This document shows positions 9,158 through 17,111 of a DNA stretch of 64,000 nucleotides, piece by piece (position 1 is the stretch's first letter; the number at the start of each line of letters is the position of its first letter). Under the pieces are notes generated by a model. That model did not search any database and was not told the DNA's origin. It saw nothing but the letters and a program-made list of their open reading frames with translations. The position numbers and the translations under genes were made by a program. This DNA comes from Pseudonocardia oroxyli (GTDB taxonomy: Bacteria > Actinomycetota > Actinomycetes > Mycobacteriales > Pseudonocardiaceae): the NCBI RefSeq assembly GCF_900102195.1, contig NZ_FNBE01000014.1, forward strand, positions 124,001-188,000. Reading direction: 5' to 3'.

Positions 9158-9570
9158 CAGTGGCAGTCCAGGTCGGACGACGGCGCGCTCAGGAAGGGCC
9201 GGACCTCGAGCCACTCGTGGATCGGCTTCCCGTCCTTGCCGGGCGCCGCGGACAGCTCCCCCGCCAGCGCGTAGGCGCGCTCCGCGCTGTCCACGTCGAT
9301 GATCATCCAGCCCGCGATCAGGTCCTTGGTCTCGGCGAACGGGCCGTCGGTGACCGGCGGACGCCCCTCGCCGTCGTACCGGACCCAGCGGCCCTCCGGG
9401 GCCAGCGCCTGCCCGTCGACGAACTCCCCGGACTCCTCCAGCGTGGCCGCGAAGTCCCGCATGTACTGGACGTGGGCCGAGATCTCCTCGGGGGTCCACT
9501 GGTCCATCGGGACGTCGTTGGCCGGAGCAGGCGCGCCGCGGTAGTGCTTGAGCAGCAGGTACTTCGCCAT
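9157..9570 (-). CDS. DGPF (YCII-related) domain protein
   Basis: This 137-residue protein contains the motif VTDGPFAETKDLIAGW near residue 75, which gives the DGPF family its name, and IHEWLEVRPF near the C-terminus. The fold is the ferredoxin-like YCII fold. Family members are habitual partners of ECF42 sigma factors and are thought to relate to their sensing or output, but no reaction is established. The ATG at 9570 has AAGGAG seven bases upstream. Further in-frame codons upstream of this start are rejected because they lack family similarity. Confidence 0.85.
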   Translation of the reverse strand: MAKYLLLKHYRGAPAPANDVPMDQWTPEEISAHVQYMRDFAATLEESGEFVDGQALAPEGRWVRYDGEGRPPVTDGPFAETKDLIAGWMIIDVDSAERAYALAGELSAAPGKDGKPIHEWLEVRPFLSAPSSDLDCH

Positions 9571-9658
9571 GGGAGGTCTCCTTCGTCGTCGCGGCCCATT
9601 CTGGCCGCGTTCGCCCCTGGGACGGAGCTGCCCCCGGCTTCTCGACATCCCTCCCGAA

Positions 9659-10483
9659 CTAGCTCCTGACGACGGTCGCCCGGATCAGCCCGTAGGGCCG
9701 GTCCGCGGCGTGGAAGACCTCGTTCGGGTTCTCCAGGCCGAAGGGCGACAGGTCGACGACGAAGTGGTGCTTGTTCGGCGCCGACAGCGCGATCTCGGTG
9801 ATCTCCGGGTGCGCCTCCAGGACCGCCCGACCCATCTCCCACAGGGTCTGCTGCAGCGCGAGGGAGTGCACGGACGCGAAGCGCTCCACCAGGATCGCCC
9901 GCACGTCGGTCCAGGTCTTGTCCCAGTCGACGTCCGTGCCGGCATAGGTCCAGGTGGCGACCAGGGACGTCGACATGATCCGGTCGTGGGTCTCCTGCAG
10001 GGTCGTGTACTCGTCGCGCAGGAACCCGGCGAACTCGGAGCCGGTGGACTTGAGCAGCACGAGGTCCTTGAGCCCGGAGGTCACCTTCTCGACCTCGCCC
10101 ACCTCCACGACGGTCGTCCGGACCTCGGACTGCCTCCGCACCCAGGAGTGGTCGTCGACCCGCTCCCACGAGTACTCCTCCACCTCGACGCGGGCGCCGT
10201 CGACGGGCTCGACGTCCGCCACGAAGTGCCGCGCCAGGGTCAGCGCGTAGTCCTCGATCTCCCGCAGCCCGTGCTTCTTGGCGTAGGCGTACACGGTGTT
10301 CTTCTGGGTGTCGGTCGGCAGGACGCGGGACTGGTCCCCGGCGAGGTGGGCCGCGGTGAAGTCCCCGCGCAGCGCGGTCGAGACGGTCACGTCCCGGATC
10401 TCGTGGCGGGCGGTGTCGCGGTGGATGCGCACCACCCGGTTCTCGGCCTTGCCGTAGTCGTCGGCGCCCAGCGTGATCGTCAT
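9659..10483 (-). CDS. uox: Urate oxidase (uricase)
   Basis: This enzyme oxidises urate with oxygen to 5-hydroxyisourate and hydrogen peroxide, without a cofactor. The 274-residue length is normal for a single uricase domain pair. Recognisable segments are LPTDTQKNTVYAYAKKHG near residue 55-72, LKSTGSEFAGFLRDEYTTL near 148-166 and LSAPNKHHFVVDLSPFGLEN near 232-251. It is the last gene of the leftward operon permease-fusion, OHCU decarboxylase, HIU hydrolase, uricase, three bases after the HIU hydrolase stop. The name is given by function. In Bacillus the corresponding protein (PucL) is fused to an OHCU decarboxylase, whereas here the domains are separate. Confidence 0.95.
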   Translation of the reverse strand: MTITLGADDYGKAENRVVRIHRDTARHEIRDVTVSTALRGDFTAAHLAGDQSRVLPTDTQKNTVYAYAKKHGLREIEDYALTLARHFVADVEPVDGARVEVEEYSWERVDDHSWVRRQSEVRTTVVEVGEVEKVTSGLKDLVLLKSTGSEFAGFLRDEYTTLQETHDRIMSTSLVATWTYAGTDVDWDKTWTDVRAILVERFASVHSLALQQTLWEMGRAVLEAHPEITEIALSAPNKHHFVVDLSPFGLENPNEVFHAADRPYGLIRATVVRS

Positions 10484-10486
10484 CTG

Positions 10487-10780
10487 TCAGCTCCCGCGGT
10501 AGGTGGAGTAGGCGAAGGGGGACAGCAGCAGCGGCACGTGGTGGTGGCGTGCCGGGTCGGTCACCGTGAACGCCACGGTGACCTCGGGGTAGAACGGCGA
10601 CCACGCCGCCGTGGCGAAGGTCAGGGTGTGGACGCCCGCGCCGGGCTCGGCGAGCCGGCCGCGGCCGTCGGCGTCGGTCACGATCCGGTCGCGCTCGCGC
10701 CCGCCGGTCCGCAGCACGACGACCATGCCCGCGGCCGGGGTGCCGGAGGTCGCGTCGAGCACGTGGGTCGACAGACTCAT
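10487..10780 (-). CDS. pucM: 5-hydroxyisourate hydrolase (transthyretin-like)
   Basis: This 97-residue protein hydrolyses 5-hydroxyisourate to OHCU. It is a typical transthyretin-related protein, with LSTHVLDATSGTPAAGM at the N-terminus (the active-site histidine is His6 by this start), RxxxD-type strands in the middle, HHHVPLLLSPFAYSTYRGS at the end, and the family signature YRGS as its last four residues. Its ATG at 10780 overlaps the OHCU decarboxylase stop by four bases. Confidence 0.95.
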   Translation of the reverse strand: MSLSTHVLDATSGTPAAGMVVVLRTGGRERDRIVTDADGRGRLAEPGAGVHTLTFATAAWSPFYPEVTVAFTVTDPARHHHVPLLLSPFAYSTYRGS

Positions 10781-11241
10781 CGCAGCACCCGGCCCAGGCG
10801 CAGCCGGTTGATCGCGGCCAGCTCGCCGAGCGCGACGGCCCGCTCGGTGTCCGCCGGGTTGGCGAGCCGCGCCCGCAGCGTGACCAGCAGGTCCTCGGCG
10901 CTGCGTCCCTCGGCGCAGACCAGGTAGACCCGGCCGAACCGCTCCTCGTAGGCCCGGTTGCCCTCGGCGAGCGCGGTCAGCGTCTCCGGGGGCGCGGAGG
11001 CCACGCCCGCCTGCTCGCGGGCGGCCGGTCCCTCCGCAGTCGGGTCCCCGATGCGCGGATGTGCCGCCAGCGCGGCGTCGAGATCGGTGGGATCCAGTGC
11101 GGCCGAGGCGGCCGCTTGCAGCGCCTCCACCGTCCCGTACGGCCTGCCCGCCACCACCTCCCGCGCCCAGCGGGGAGCCGCGCAGACCCGCAGGAGCAGG
11201 GCCTGCGCCTCGTCGTCGGGCAGGGTGTCGAAGGCGCTCAT
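10777..11241 (-). CDS. OHCU decarboxylase, free-standing
   Basis: This protein decarboxylates 2-oxo-4-hydroxy-4-carboxy-5-ureidoimidazoline to S-allantoin. The 154-residue helical protein retains the catalytic histidine in AAHPRIGD (His61) and the following EQAGV glutamate motif. The C-terminal RFGRVYLVCAEGRSAEDLL resembles the HpxQ-like bacterial type. It lies between the permease fusion and HIU hydrolase with four-base overlaps on both sides, so it is co-translated with them. A second, fused OHCU decarboxylase domain is encoded immediately upstream and lacks this histidine. Confidence 0.92.
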   Translation of the reverse strand: MSAFDTLPDDEAQALLLRVCAAPRWAREVVAGRPYGTVEALQAAASAALDPTDLDAALAAHPRIGDPTAEGPAAREQAGVASAPPETLTALAEGNRAYEERFGRVYLVCAEGRSAEDLLVTLRARLANPADTERAVALGELAAINRLRLGRVLR

Positions 11242-13163
11242 CGGGCGCTGGTCCCGAACGACGCGGCCCGGGCGGCCGCGATGGGGTTGGCCTCCGCCAC
11301 GAGGGTCTCGAACCGCCGGTTGGCGACCTTCGCGATCTCGATCAGCGCGGCCGCGTGCTCCTGCGCGGGCGAGTTGCCCAGCCGCCGCAGACCCTCGGCG
11401 AGGATCGCCGCGCGGTCGGGGTGCTCGCGCACGCACACGATGAGCGGGATGCCGAACCGCTCCCGGTAGGCGGCGGCCAGGGACGCGAACTCGTCGCGGT
11501 CGGCGTCGGCCAGCCGGGTCAGGCCCGCACACTCCTGGTCGGCGAGCGAGTCGTCGTCGAGCGGGTCCCCGCCGAGGTCCGGGTAGGCCGCCATGAGCGC
11601 CTCCTGCTCCTCGCGCGGCGCGGAGAACAGCGCCTCCTGGAACGCCGTCCGCAGGGCGCCGGTGTCCGCGAAGGGCTTGCGGTCGTACGCCCGCCCGACC
11701 ACGTCCGTCGGACCCTGGAAGAGCCTGCCGAAGGCGGCGACGAACTCGTCCCGGCCCATCCGGTTGATCGCGTTCAGCCGCAGCGTGGGCTCACCGGGGG
11801 CGCCCGCGATGGCGGGCCCGCGGCCCACGTGGTGGAACACGACGTTGAGCAGGATCGCCGTGATGCTGCCGAGCGTGATGCCCGAGCCGAAGATGATCTG
11901 CGCCCAGCCGGGCAGGGCCTTGGCCACGTCGGGCTGGGCGGTGACGAACATGGCGAGCCCCAGCGAGGTCCCGACGATCACGACGTTGCGGTGGTCGTGG
12001 AAGTCCACCCGGGAGAGCGTCTGCACGCCGACGACCGCGACGGTCGCGAACATCGCCAGCGCGGCGCCGCCGAGCACCGGGTGCGGGATGCTCGCCACCA
12101 CCGCGCCCGCCTTGGGGATCAACCCGATGACGATCATGAACACGCCCGCCGCGGCCACGACGTGGCGGCTCTTCACCCGGGTCAGCCGCACGAGCCCGAC
12201 GTTCTCGGCGAAGCAGGTGTAGGGGAACGAGTTCAGGACGCCGCCGATCGTCGTGGCGAGCCCGTCCGCGCGTAGCGCCCGCGCGACGTCCTCCTTGCCG
12301 ACCCGCTTGTCCACGATCTCGCCGGTCGCGAACACGTCGCCGGTGGTCTCGACGGCGGTGATCAGCATGACCACGATCATCGAGACGATGGCGGCGCCCG
12401 CGAACTGCGGCCAGCCGAAGTAGAACGGGGTCGTGACGCCGAACCAGGACGAGTCCCCCACGGAGGAGAAGGAGACGTCGCCCAGCAGCCAGGCCACGGC
12501 CGTGCCCAGCACCAGGCCGATCAGCACGGCGACGGTGGCGGCGAACCCGCGGAACACCCGCTGGATCACCACGATGACGGCGAGCGTGCCCAGGGCGTAG
12601 GCCAGGTACCGGCCGTGGGTGGGATCGGGGTTCGAGCCGCCGCCGACGGCGTCGAGCGCGGCGACCGGCAGCAGCGCGAGGCCGATGATCGTGATCACCG
12701 TGCCGGTGACGACCGGCGGGAAGAAGCGGATCAGCTTCGAGAACCACGGGGCGATGAGGAAGGTGAACAGGCCGGCGACGATCACCGAGCCGTAGATCAC
12801 CAGCAGGCCGTCCGTCCCGCCGCCCGCGGCCAGCGCGATCGCGATCATGGGGCTGACGGCGGTGAACGTGACGCCTTGGAGCAGCGGCAACCGCACGCCC
12901 ACCTTCCAGAACCCCACGGACTGGATGATCGAGGCGATGCCGCAGGTGAAGAGGTCCGCGTTGATCAGGTGGATGAGCTCGCGCTCGGACAGCCCGATGG
13001 CCCCGGCGAGCAGGATCGGCACGATCACCGCGCCCGCGTAGAAGGCGAGCACGTGTTGCACGCCGTAGATCGCGAGCTTCCCCACCGGGAGGACCTCGTC
13101 CACCGGGTGCGGGCGGCGGGCGGGGGTCGAGCGTTTCCGGGTCGGACGGTCGGGGACGCGCAC
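11238..13163 (-). CDS. Xanthine/urate-type permease fused to an OHCU decarboxylase-like domain
   Basis: Residues about 25-455 form a nucleobase permease of the NCS2 (xanthine/uracil) family with many hydrophobic segments. The motif VETTGDVFATGEI and the segment GGVLNSFPYTCFAENVGLV match the urate/xanthine branch. Residues about 470-641 form an OHCU decarboxylase-like domain starting LNAINRMGRDEFVAAFG, with QECAGLTRLA and RFGIPLIVCVREHPDR. In that domain the catalytic histidine position reads tyrosine (Tyr527, AAYPDLGGD), confirmed at codon level as TAC. The gene leads the uricase operon, and the ATG at 13163 is the first in-frame start after the divergent promoter. The transporter role in urate uptake is inferred. 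The fused domain may be catalytically dead. Confidence 0.88.
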   Translation of the reverse strand: MRVPDRPTRKRSTPARRPHPVDEVLPVGKLAIYGVQHVLAFYAGAVIVPILLAGAIGLSERELIHLINADLFTCGIASIIQSVGFWKVGVRLPLLQGVTFTAVSPMIAIALAAGGGTDGLLVIYGSVIVAGLFTFLIAPWFSKLIRFFPPVVTGTVITIIGLALLPVAALDAVGGGSNPDPTHGRYLAYALGTLAVIVVIQRVFRGFAATVAVLIGLVLGTAVAWLLGDVSFSSVGDSSWFGVTTPFYFGWPQFAGAAIVSMIVVMLITAVETTGDVFATGEIVDKRVGKEDVARALRADGLATTIGGVLNSFPYTCFAENVGLVRLTRVKSRHVVAAAGVFMIVIGLIPKAGAVVASIPHPVLGGAALAMFATVAVVGVQTLSRVDFHDHRNVVIVGTSLGLAMFVTAQPDVAKALPGWAQIIFGSGITLGSITAILLNVVFHHVGRGPAIAGAPGEPTLRLNAINRMGRDEFVAAFGRLFQGPTDVVGRAYDRKPFADTGALRTAFQEALFSAPREEQEALMAAYPDLGGDPLDDDSLADQECAGLTRLADADRDEFASLAAAYRERFGIPLIVCVREHPDRAAILAEGLRRLGNSPAQEHAAALIEIAKVANRRFETLVAEANPIAAARAASFGTSAR

Positions 13164-13362
13164 GGATCACCTCGTCGTGTTCGGCGGTGCTGGTCGGGCG
13201 TGAGCCGCCTCATACGGTGGCCCCGGCGCCGGGGGGCGGGCAGGGGCGGACCGCACGAAGGCCGCGGGACGGATCGCCCACGTTTCGTGCGATCGCACAA
13301 CCCTGCCCGAACGACTAGTCCGGACGGGCGGGCGCGCAGCGACTCGTGAGAGGGTCCGTCGG
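13164..13362. promoter_or_regulatory. Divergent promoter region with 12-bp palindrome
   Basis: The 199-base gap between the permease fusion (leftward) and the AcoR-like gene (rightward) holds the perfect palindrome GTGCGATCGCAC at 13287-13298, flanked by TTC and AAC. It is a candidate operator for either direction. No gene was seen in the gap. Confidence 0.4.
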
Positions 13363-15003
13363 GTGTACCCCGAGCGTCCGGTGATCGCCTCGTCGTGGCG
13401 GCGCACCGAGCGGTACGGCCTGTCCCCGTCCAGCCGCGTCGACCCCGAGGACGTCGAGCCGGTCGACGCCGCGAGCAGGCTCCGCCGGGCCGCCGACCCC
13501 GTCCTCTCCCACCTGGCGGCGAGCCTGGACGGCGCCCCGTACACGGTGATCCTCGCCGACCACGACGCGCGGCTTGTCGACCTCCGGTTCGGCCTGCCCT
13601 CGGCGCGGGACGAGATCGAGGGGCTCGGGGTGGTGATCGGGAGCCAGTTCCTTGAGTCCTCCACCGGCACGAACTCGATCGCGACGGTGTTCGAGACCCG
13701 CACCGGGGTGGCGGTGCACGGCGACGAGCACTACCTGGAGGCCTTCCGCGGCCTCGCCTGCTACGGCCTGCCGATCCTCGACCCGTCGACCCGGCGCGCC
13801 GCGGGCGTCCTCGACATCACGTGTCCCCAGGACCATGCGAGCGCGCTCCTGCGGCCCTTCCTGCTGCGCGGTGTGCGGGAGATCGAGGCGCGCCTGCTCG
13901 GGGACGTCCGGCAGGCCCGCCGCGGTCTGCTCGAGGCGTTCGACCTCGCCTCCACCCGCCCGGACGCCGCGGTGATCGCGCTGGGCGTCGACGTCGTGCT
14001 CACCAACGACACGGCCGCCGAGCTCCTCCAGCCCGCCGACCACGCCGCGCTCCGGACCCTCGCCGACGAGATCCAGCGGGCGCGCGGGCGCGACTGGCGC
14101 TGCACGTTCACGCTGACGTCCGGCCGGGAGGTGGACCTGGAGGCGACCGTCGTCGACGGGGGGACGCTCATCCGGGCCGAGCTCGCCCATCGGCGCGCCC
14201 CGGTGCCCCGACAGGTCCGCAGCGCCACCCAGTGGGAGGCCTGGCCGCACGCCGAGTTGGCCCGCTACCGCGTCGACGGCACGTCGGTGCTCGTCCGCGG
14301 CGAGTCGGGCACGGGCAGGCGGACCGTCGCCCGCGAGCTCGCCGGAGCCGCCTCCACCGAGCTCGACGGCACCACCGCGACGGTCGCGGACGTCGACGCC
14401 GTCCCCCCGGACGTGGCCACGATCGTGGTCACGGACGTCGAGCTGCTCGCGCCCGCCGCCGCCGTCGCCCTGGAACGGCTCGCCCGCGGTCACCGGCTCG
14501 TGCTCACCGCGGCCACCGGCACCCTCGGTCCCCGCACCACCGCGCTGACCGCCCGCTGCCCCGTGCACCTGGAGCTGCCGACGCTGCGCTCGCGGCGGGA
14601 CCGGATACCGGCGCTCGCCGCGGCCATGCTGGCCGAGGCGGGCCCCGACCTGCGGTTCACCCCCGGCGCGCTGGCCGTCCTCGCCGCGCAGGACTGGCCG
14701 GGGAACCTCGGCGAGCTGGCCGCCGTCGTCGGCCACGTGGCGCGGCGGCGGCAGGCGGGCGACATCACCGACGCGGACCTCCCCCGCGGCCACCGGGAGC
14801 CCCGGGCGCCCGTCGGCGGTGCGCTGCGCCAGGCCGAGCGGGACGCGGTGGTCGACGCCCTGCGGACCTGCTGCGGCAACAAGGTGCAGGCCGCCGACAT
14901 GCTCGGGATCAGCCGGAACACGCTCTACCGCTACATCCGCCAGTACCGGATCGGGGTGTCCCACAACGGCACAGATGAGGTCGCCGGTCCGCGGCCAGGC
15001 TGA
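13363..15003 (+). CDS. AcoR/MimR-like Fis-family regulator without sigma-54 motif
   Basis: The 546-residue protein has an N-terminal GAF-type sensor region (about 50-190; SQFLESSTGTNSIATVFE is typical of AcoR relatives), a shortened AAA+ domain, and a C-terminal Fis-type helix-turn-helix (VQAADMLGISRNTLYRYIRQ, about 508-527). The Walker A reads GESGTGRRT, with arginine replacing the usual lysine, and no GAFTGA loop is present. It therefore probably does not act through sigma-54, a factor actinobacteria generally lack. It is followed after 26 bases by an alcohol dehydrogenase, its likely target. The GTG start at 13363 is the most upstream sensible one. Confidence 0.8.
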   Translation: MYPERPVIASSWRRTERYGLSPSSRVDPEDVEPVDAASRLRRAADPVLSHLAASLDGAPYTVILADHDARLVDLRFGLPSARDEIEGLGVVIGSQFLESSTGTNSIATVFETRTGVAVHGDEHYLEAFRGLACYGLPILDPSTRRAAGVLDITCPQDHASALLRPFLLRGVREIEARLLGDVRQARRGLLEAFDLASTRPDAAVIALGVDVVLTNDTAAELLQPADHAALRTLADEIQRARGRDWRCTFTLTSGREVDLEATVVDGGTLIRAELAHRRAPVPRQVRSATQWEAWPHAELARYRVDGTSVLVRGESGTGRRTVARELAGAASTELDGTTATVADVDAVPPDVATIVVTDVELLAPAAAVALERLARGHRLVLTAATGTLGPRTTALTARCPVHLELPTLRSRRDRIPALAAAMLAEAGPDLRFTPGALAVLAAQDWPGNLGELAAVVGHVARRRQAGDITDADLPRGHREPRAPVGGALRQAERDAVVDALRTCCGNKVQAADMLGISRNTLYRYIRQYRIGVSHNGTDEVAGPRPG

Positions 15004-15029
15004 GGGTCCGCCACTGTCGAGGAGGACAT

Positions 15030-16142
15030 GTGAAGACCAAGGCCGCCGTCGTGTACGAGACCGGCAAGCCGATCGAGATCGAGGAGCTGGACCTGGACGG
15101 CCCCCGCGAGGGCGAGGTCCTGATCCGCTACACCTACGCGGGTCTGTGCCACTCCGACGTCCACATCTCCCACGGCGACCTCGAGGCACGCCTGCCGATG
15201 GTCCTCGGACACGAGGGCGCGGGGATCATCGAAGAGGTCGGGCCCGGTGTCACCCGGGTCAAGGCGGGCGACCACGTCGTCTGCTCGTTCATCCCCAACT
15301 GCGGGGTCTGTCGCTGGTGTGCCACCGGCCAGCAGGCCATCTGCGACATGGGCGCCACCATCCTCGAGGGCTACCTGCCCGGCGAGCGGTTCCCGTTCAC
15401 CGGCCCGCAGGGCAACTACGGCGCCATGTGCATGCTGGGCACCTTCTCCCAGTACTCCACCATCCACCAGAACTCGGTGGTCAAGGTGGACGACGACCTG
15501 CCCCTGGACAAGGCCGTGCTCGTCGGCTGCGGCGTGCCCACCGGCTGGGGCTCGGCGGTCAACGCCGCCGACGTGCGGCCCGGTGAGACCGTGATCGTCT
15601 CCGGCGTCGGCGGCATCGGCATCAACGCCGTACAGGGCGCCCGCTACGCCGGCGCCAAGAACCTCATCGCCGTCGACCCGCTGCAGAACAAGCGGGAGAA
15701 GGCCATGGAGCTCGGCGCCACCCACGCCGTCGGCTCCATCGAGGAGGCCGCCGACCTGGCCCGGTCGATGACCAACGGCAACGGCGCCGACAAGGCCGTC
15801 GTGACCGCGGGCATCGTCACCGAGGAGATCGTCACCGGCGCCTTCGACGCGATCGGCAAGGGCGGCACCGTGGTGCTGACCGGGCTGAACAAGCTGTCGA
15901 CGCAGAACGTGAACCTGCCCGGCTCGATCATGACCCTGTTCAAGAAGACGGTGAAGGGCTCGCTGTTCGGCGACTGCAACCCCACCACCGACATCCCGAA
16001 GATCCTGGGGTTGTACCAGTCCGGTGACCTCAAGCTCGACGAGCTGATCACCAAGACCTACTCCCTGGAGCAGGTCAACGAGGGCTACGACGACCTGCTC
16101 AACGGCAAGAACGTCCGCGGCGTGCTCATCCACGAGCACTGA
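15030..16142 (+). CDS. NDMA-type zinc alcohol dehydrogenase
   Basis: This 370-residue medium-chain zinc dehydrogenase oxidises an alcohol (or reduces an aldehyde) with tightly bound NAD(H). The catalytic zinc ligands are in LCHSDVH and GHEGAGII, the structural zinc cysteines are in PNCGVCRWCATGQQAIC, and the Rossmann motif is VSGVGGIGINAVQ near residue 195. The overall sequence is that of the actinobacterial NDMA-dependent group. The GTG at 15030 follows GAGGAGG. An ATG two bases earlier is out of frame and runs into TGA. The gene is probably activated by the AcoR-like protein upstream. The natural substrate is unknown. Confidence 0.88.
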   Translation: MKTKAAVVYETGKPIEIEELDLDGPREGEVLIRYTYAGLCHSDVHISHGDLEARLPMVLGHEGAGIIEEVGPGVTRVKAGDHVVCSFIPNCGVCRWCATGQQAICDMGATILEGYLPGERFPFTGPQGNYGAMCMLGTFSQYSTIHQNSVVKVDDDLPLDKAVLVGCGVPTGWGSAVNAADVRPGETVIVSGVGGIGINAVQGARYAGAKNLIAVDPLQNKREKAMELGATHAVGSIEEAADLARSMTNGNGADKAVVTAGIVTEEIVTGAFDAIGKGGTVVLTGLNKLSTQNVNLPGSIMTLFKKTVKGSLFGDCNPTTDIPKILGLYQSGDLKLDELITKTYSLEQVNEGYDDLLNGKNVRGVLIHEH

Positions 16143-16193
16143 TCCGACCCACCCCGCCGCCACGCGGCGTCCCCGGCCGCCGCATCGCGGGTG

Positions 16194-16259
16194 CGGCTCG
16201 GCCCGGGGGCCGGGCAGCGTCGTCGACCGACGCCCTCGACCCCCGGGCCCGGCTCAGCC
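16194..16259. terminator. Possible bidirectional terminator between convergent genes
   Basis: Between the alcohol dehydrogenase and the convergent MOSC gene, GGCTCGGCCCGGGGGC near 16195 and CCCCCGGGCCCGGCTCAGCC near 16240 can pair to form an imperfect GC-rich stem. The right arm overlaps the last codons of the MOSC gene. There is no U-run. Confidence 0.4.
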
Positions 16260-17048
16260 CAGGACGACCTCGTCCCCCGCCCGGATCGTCCCGGTCCGGA
16301 CCACGGTGGCGTAGCACCCGGCGCACGGCAGCACCCCGAAGCCGGGCACCTCCACCCGGTTGCGGTCGGCCGGACCCCGCAGGGCGTGGGGTGCGCGCCC
16401 GAGGTCGCCGTGCTCCAGCGTCGGCACCGAGCAGCGCGGGGTCGGCAGCGTGACCTCGAGCTCCACCTCCCCGATCCGCAGCCGCCGCCCGAGCCACGCG
16501 TTCTCGACGAACGGGGCCACGGACCCGGCGACCACGACGTTCGGTCGGTAGCGCAGCGCCTCCACGCCGAGTGACCCGAGCGTCGCGGTGGTGATCAGGT
16601 GCAGCGGGGAGTGGTCCACGAACCGCCCGCCGGGCGCACCCATCGCGATCTCCAGCTCCGGGGTCTCGAGCTCGGCGTCGAGCCCCTGGGCCAGCACCTC
16701 CTCCGGGTCCGGCCGCTCGACGAGCGCCCCGTCGGGCCTGCGGAAGGCCATCGCGACCGGGCGGCCGAGCAGCGCGGTCAGCGGCTCGTCGACCTCGTGC
16801 GCGCCGCGCACCTCGCCGCCCGGCAGGCGCACCCGCACCCCGGCGTCGGTCGACTCGGCGCGGCACTGCAGCAGGTCCCGCCACCAGCGCGGCTGTTTCG
16901 CCGTGGCCACCTTGCCCGTCGTCGGGTCGACCAGGGCGAGCGCGCGGTCGCCGACCACGCCGTGCGCGTCGATCTCGAGGCTGGGCAGGTCCTCGCCCAG
17001 CATGGACTTCACCGGATAGCGGTGGAGGGTGGACACCGTCGTCGTCAC
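16254..17048 (-). CDS. MOSC domain protein with N-terminal beta-barrel domain
   Basis: The 264-residue protein has a MOSC N-terminal domain (about 1-105, starting TVSTLHRYPVKSMLGEDL) followed by a MOSC core (about 125-260) with RYRPNVVV, TPRCSVPTLEHG containing the conserved MOSC cysteine, and PCAGCYATV. MOSC proteins handle sulfur-bearing molybdenum cofactor or act as amidoxime-type reductase components. The exact substrate is not predictable here. It is not close enough to the xanthine dehydrogenase operon to be placed in it. The ATG at 17048 is divergent from the phospholipase D-like gene. Confidence 0.85.
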   Translation of the reverse strand: MTTTVSTLHRYPVKSMLGEDLPSLEIDAHGVVGDRALALVDPTTGKVATAKQPRWWRDLLQCRAESTDAGVRVRLPGGEVRGAHEVDEPLTALLGRPVAMAFRRPDGALVERPDPEEVLAQGLDAELETPELEIAMGAPGGRFVDHSPLHLITTATLGSLGVEALRYRPNVVVAGSVAPFVENAWLGRRLRIGEVELEVTLPTPRCSVPTLEHGDLGRAPHALRGPADRNRVEVPGFGVLPCAGCYATVVRTGTIRAGDEVVLG

Positions 17049-17111
17049 ACCCCCATCGTGGCAGTGGGCTACGGTCTCTGCGCAGGTGCCGGTGCGACGA
17101 CGGTGGGTGGA

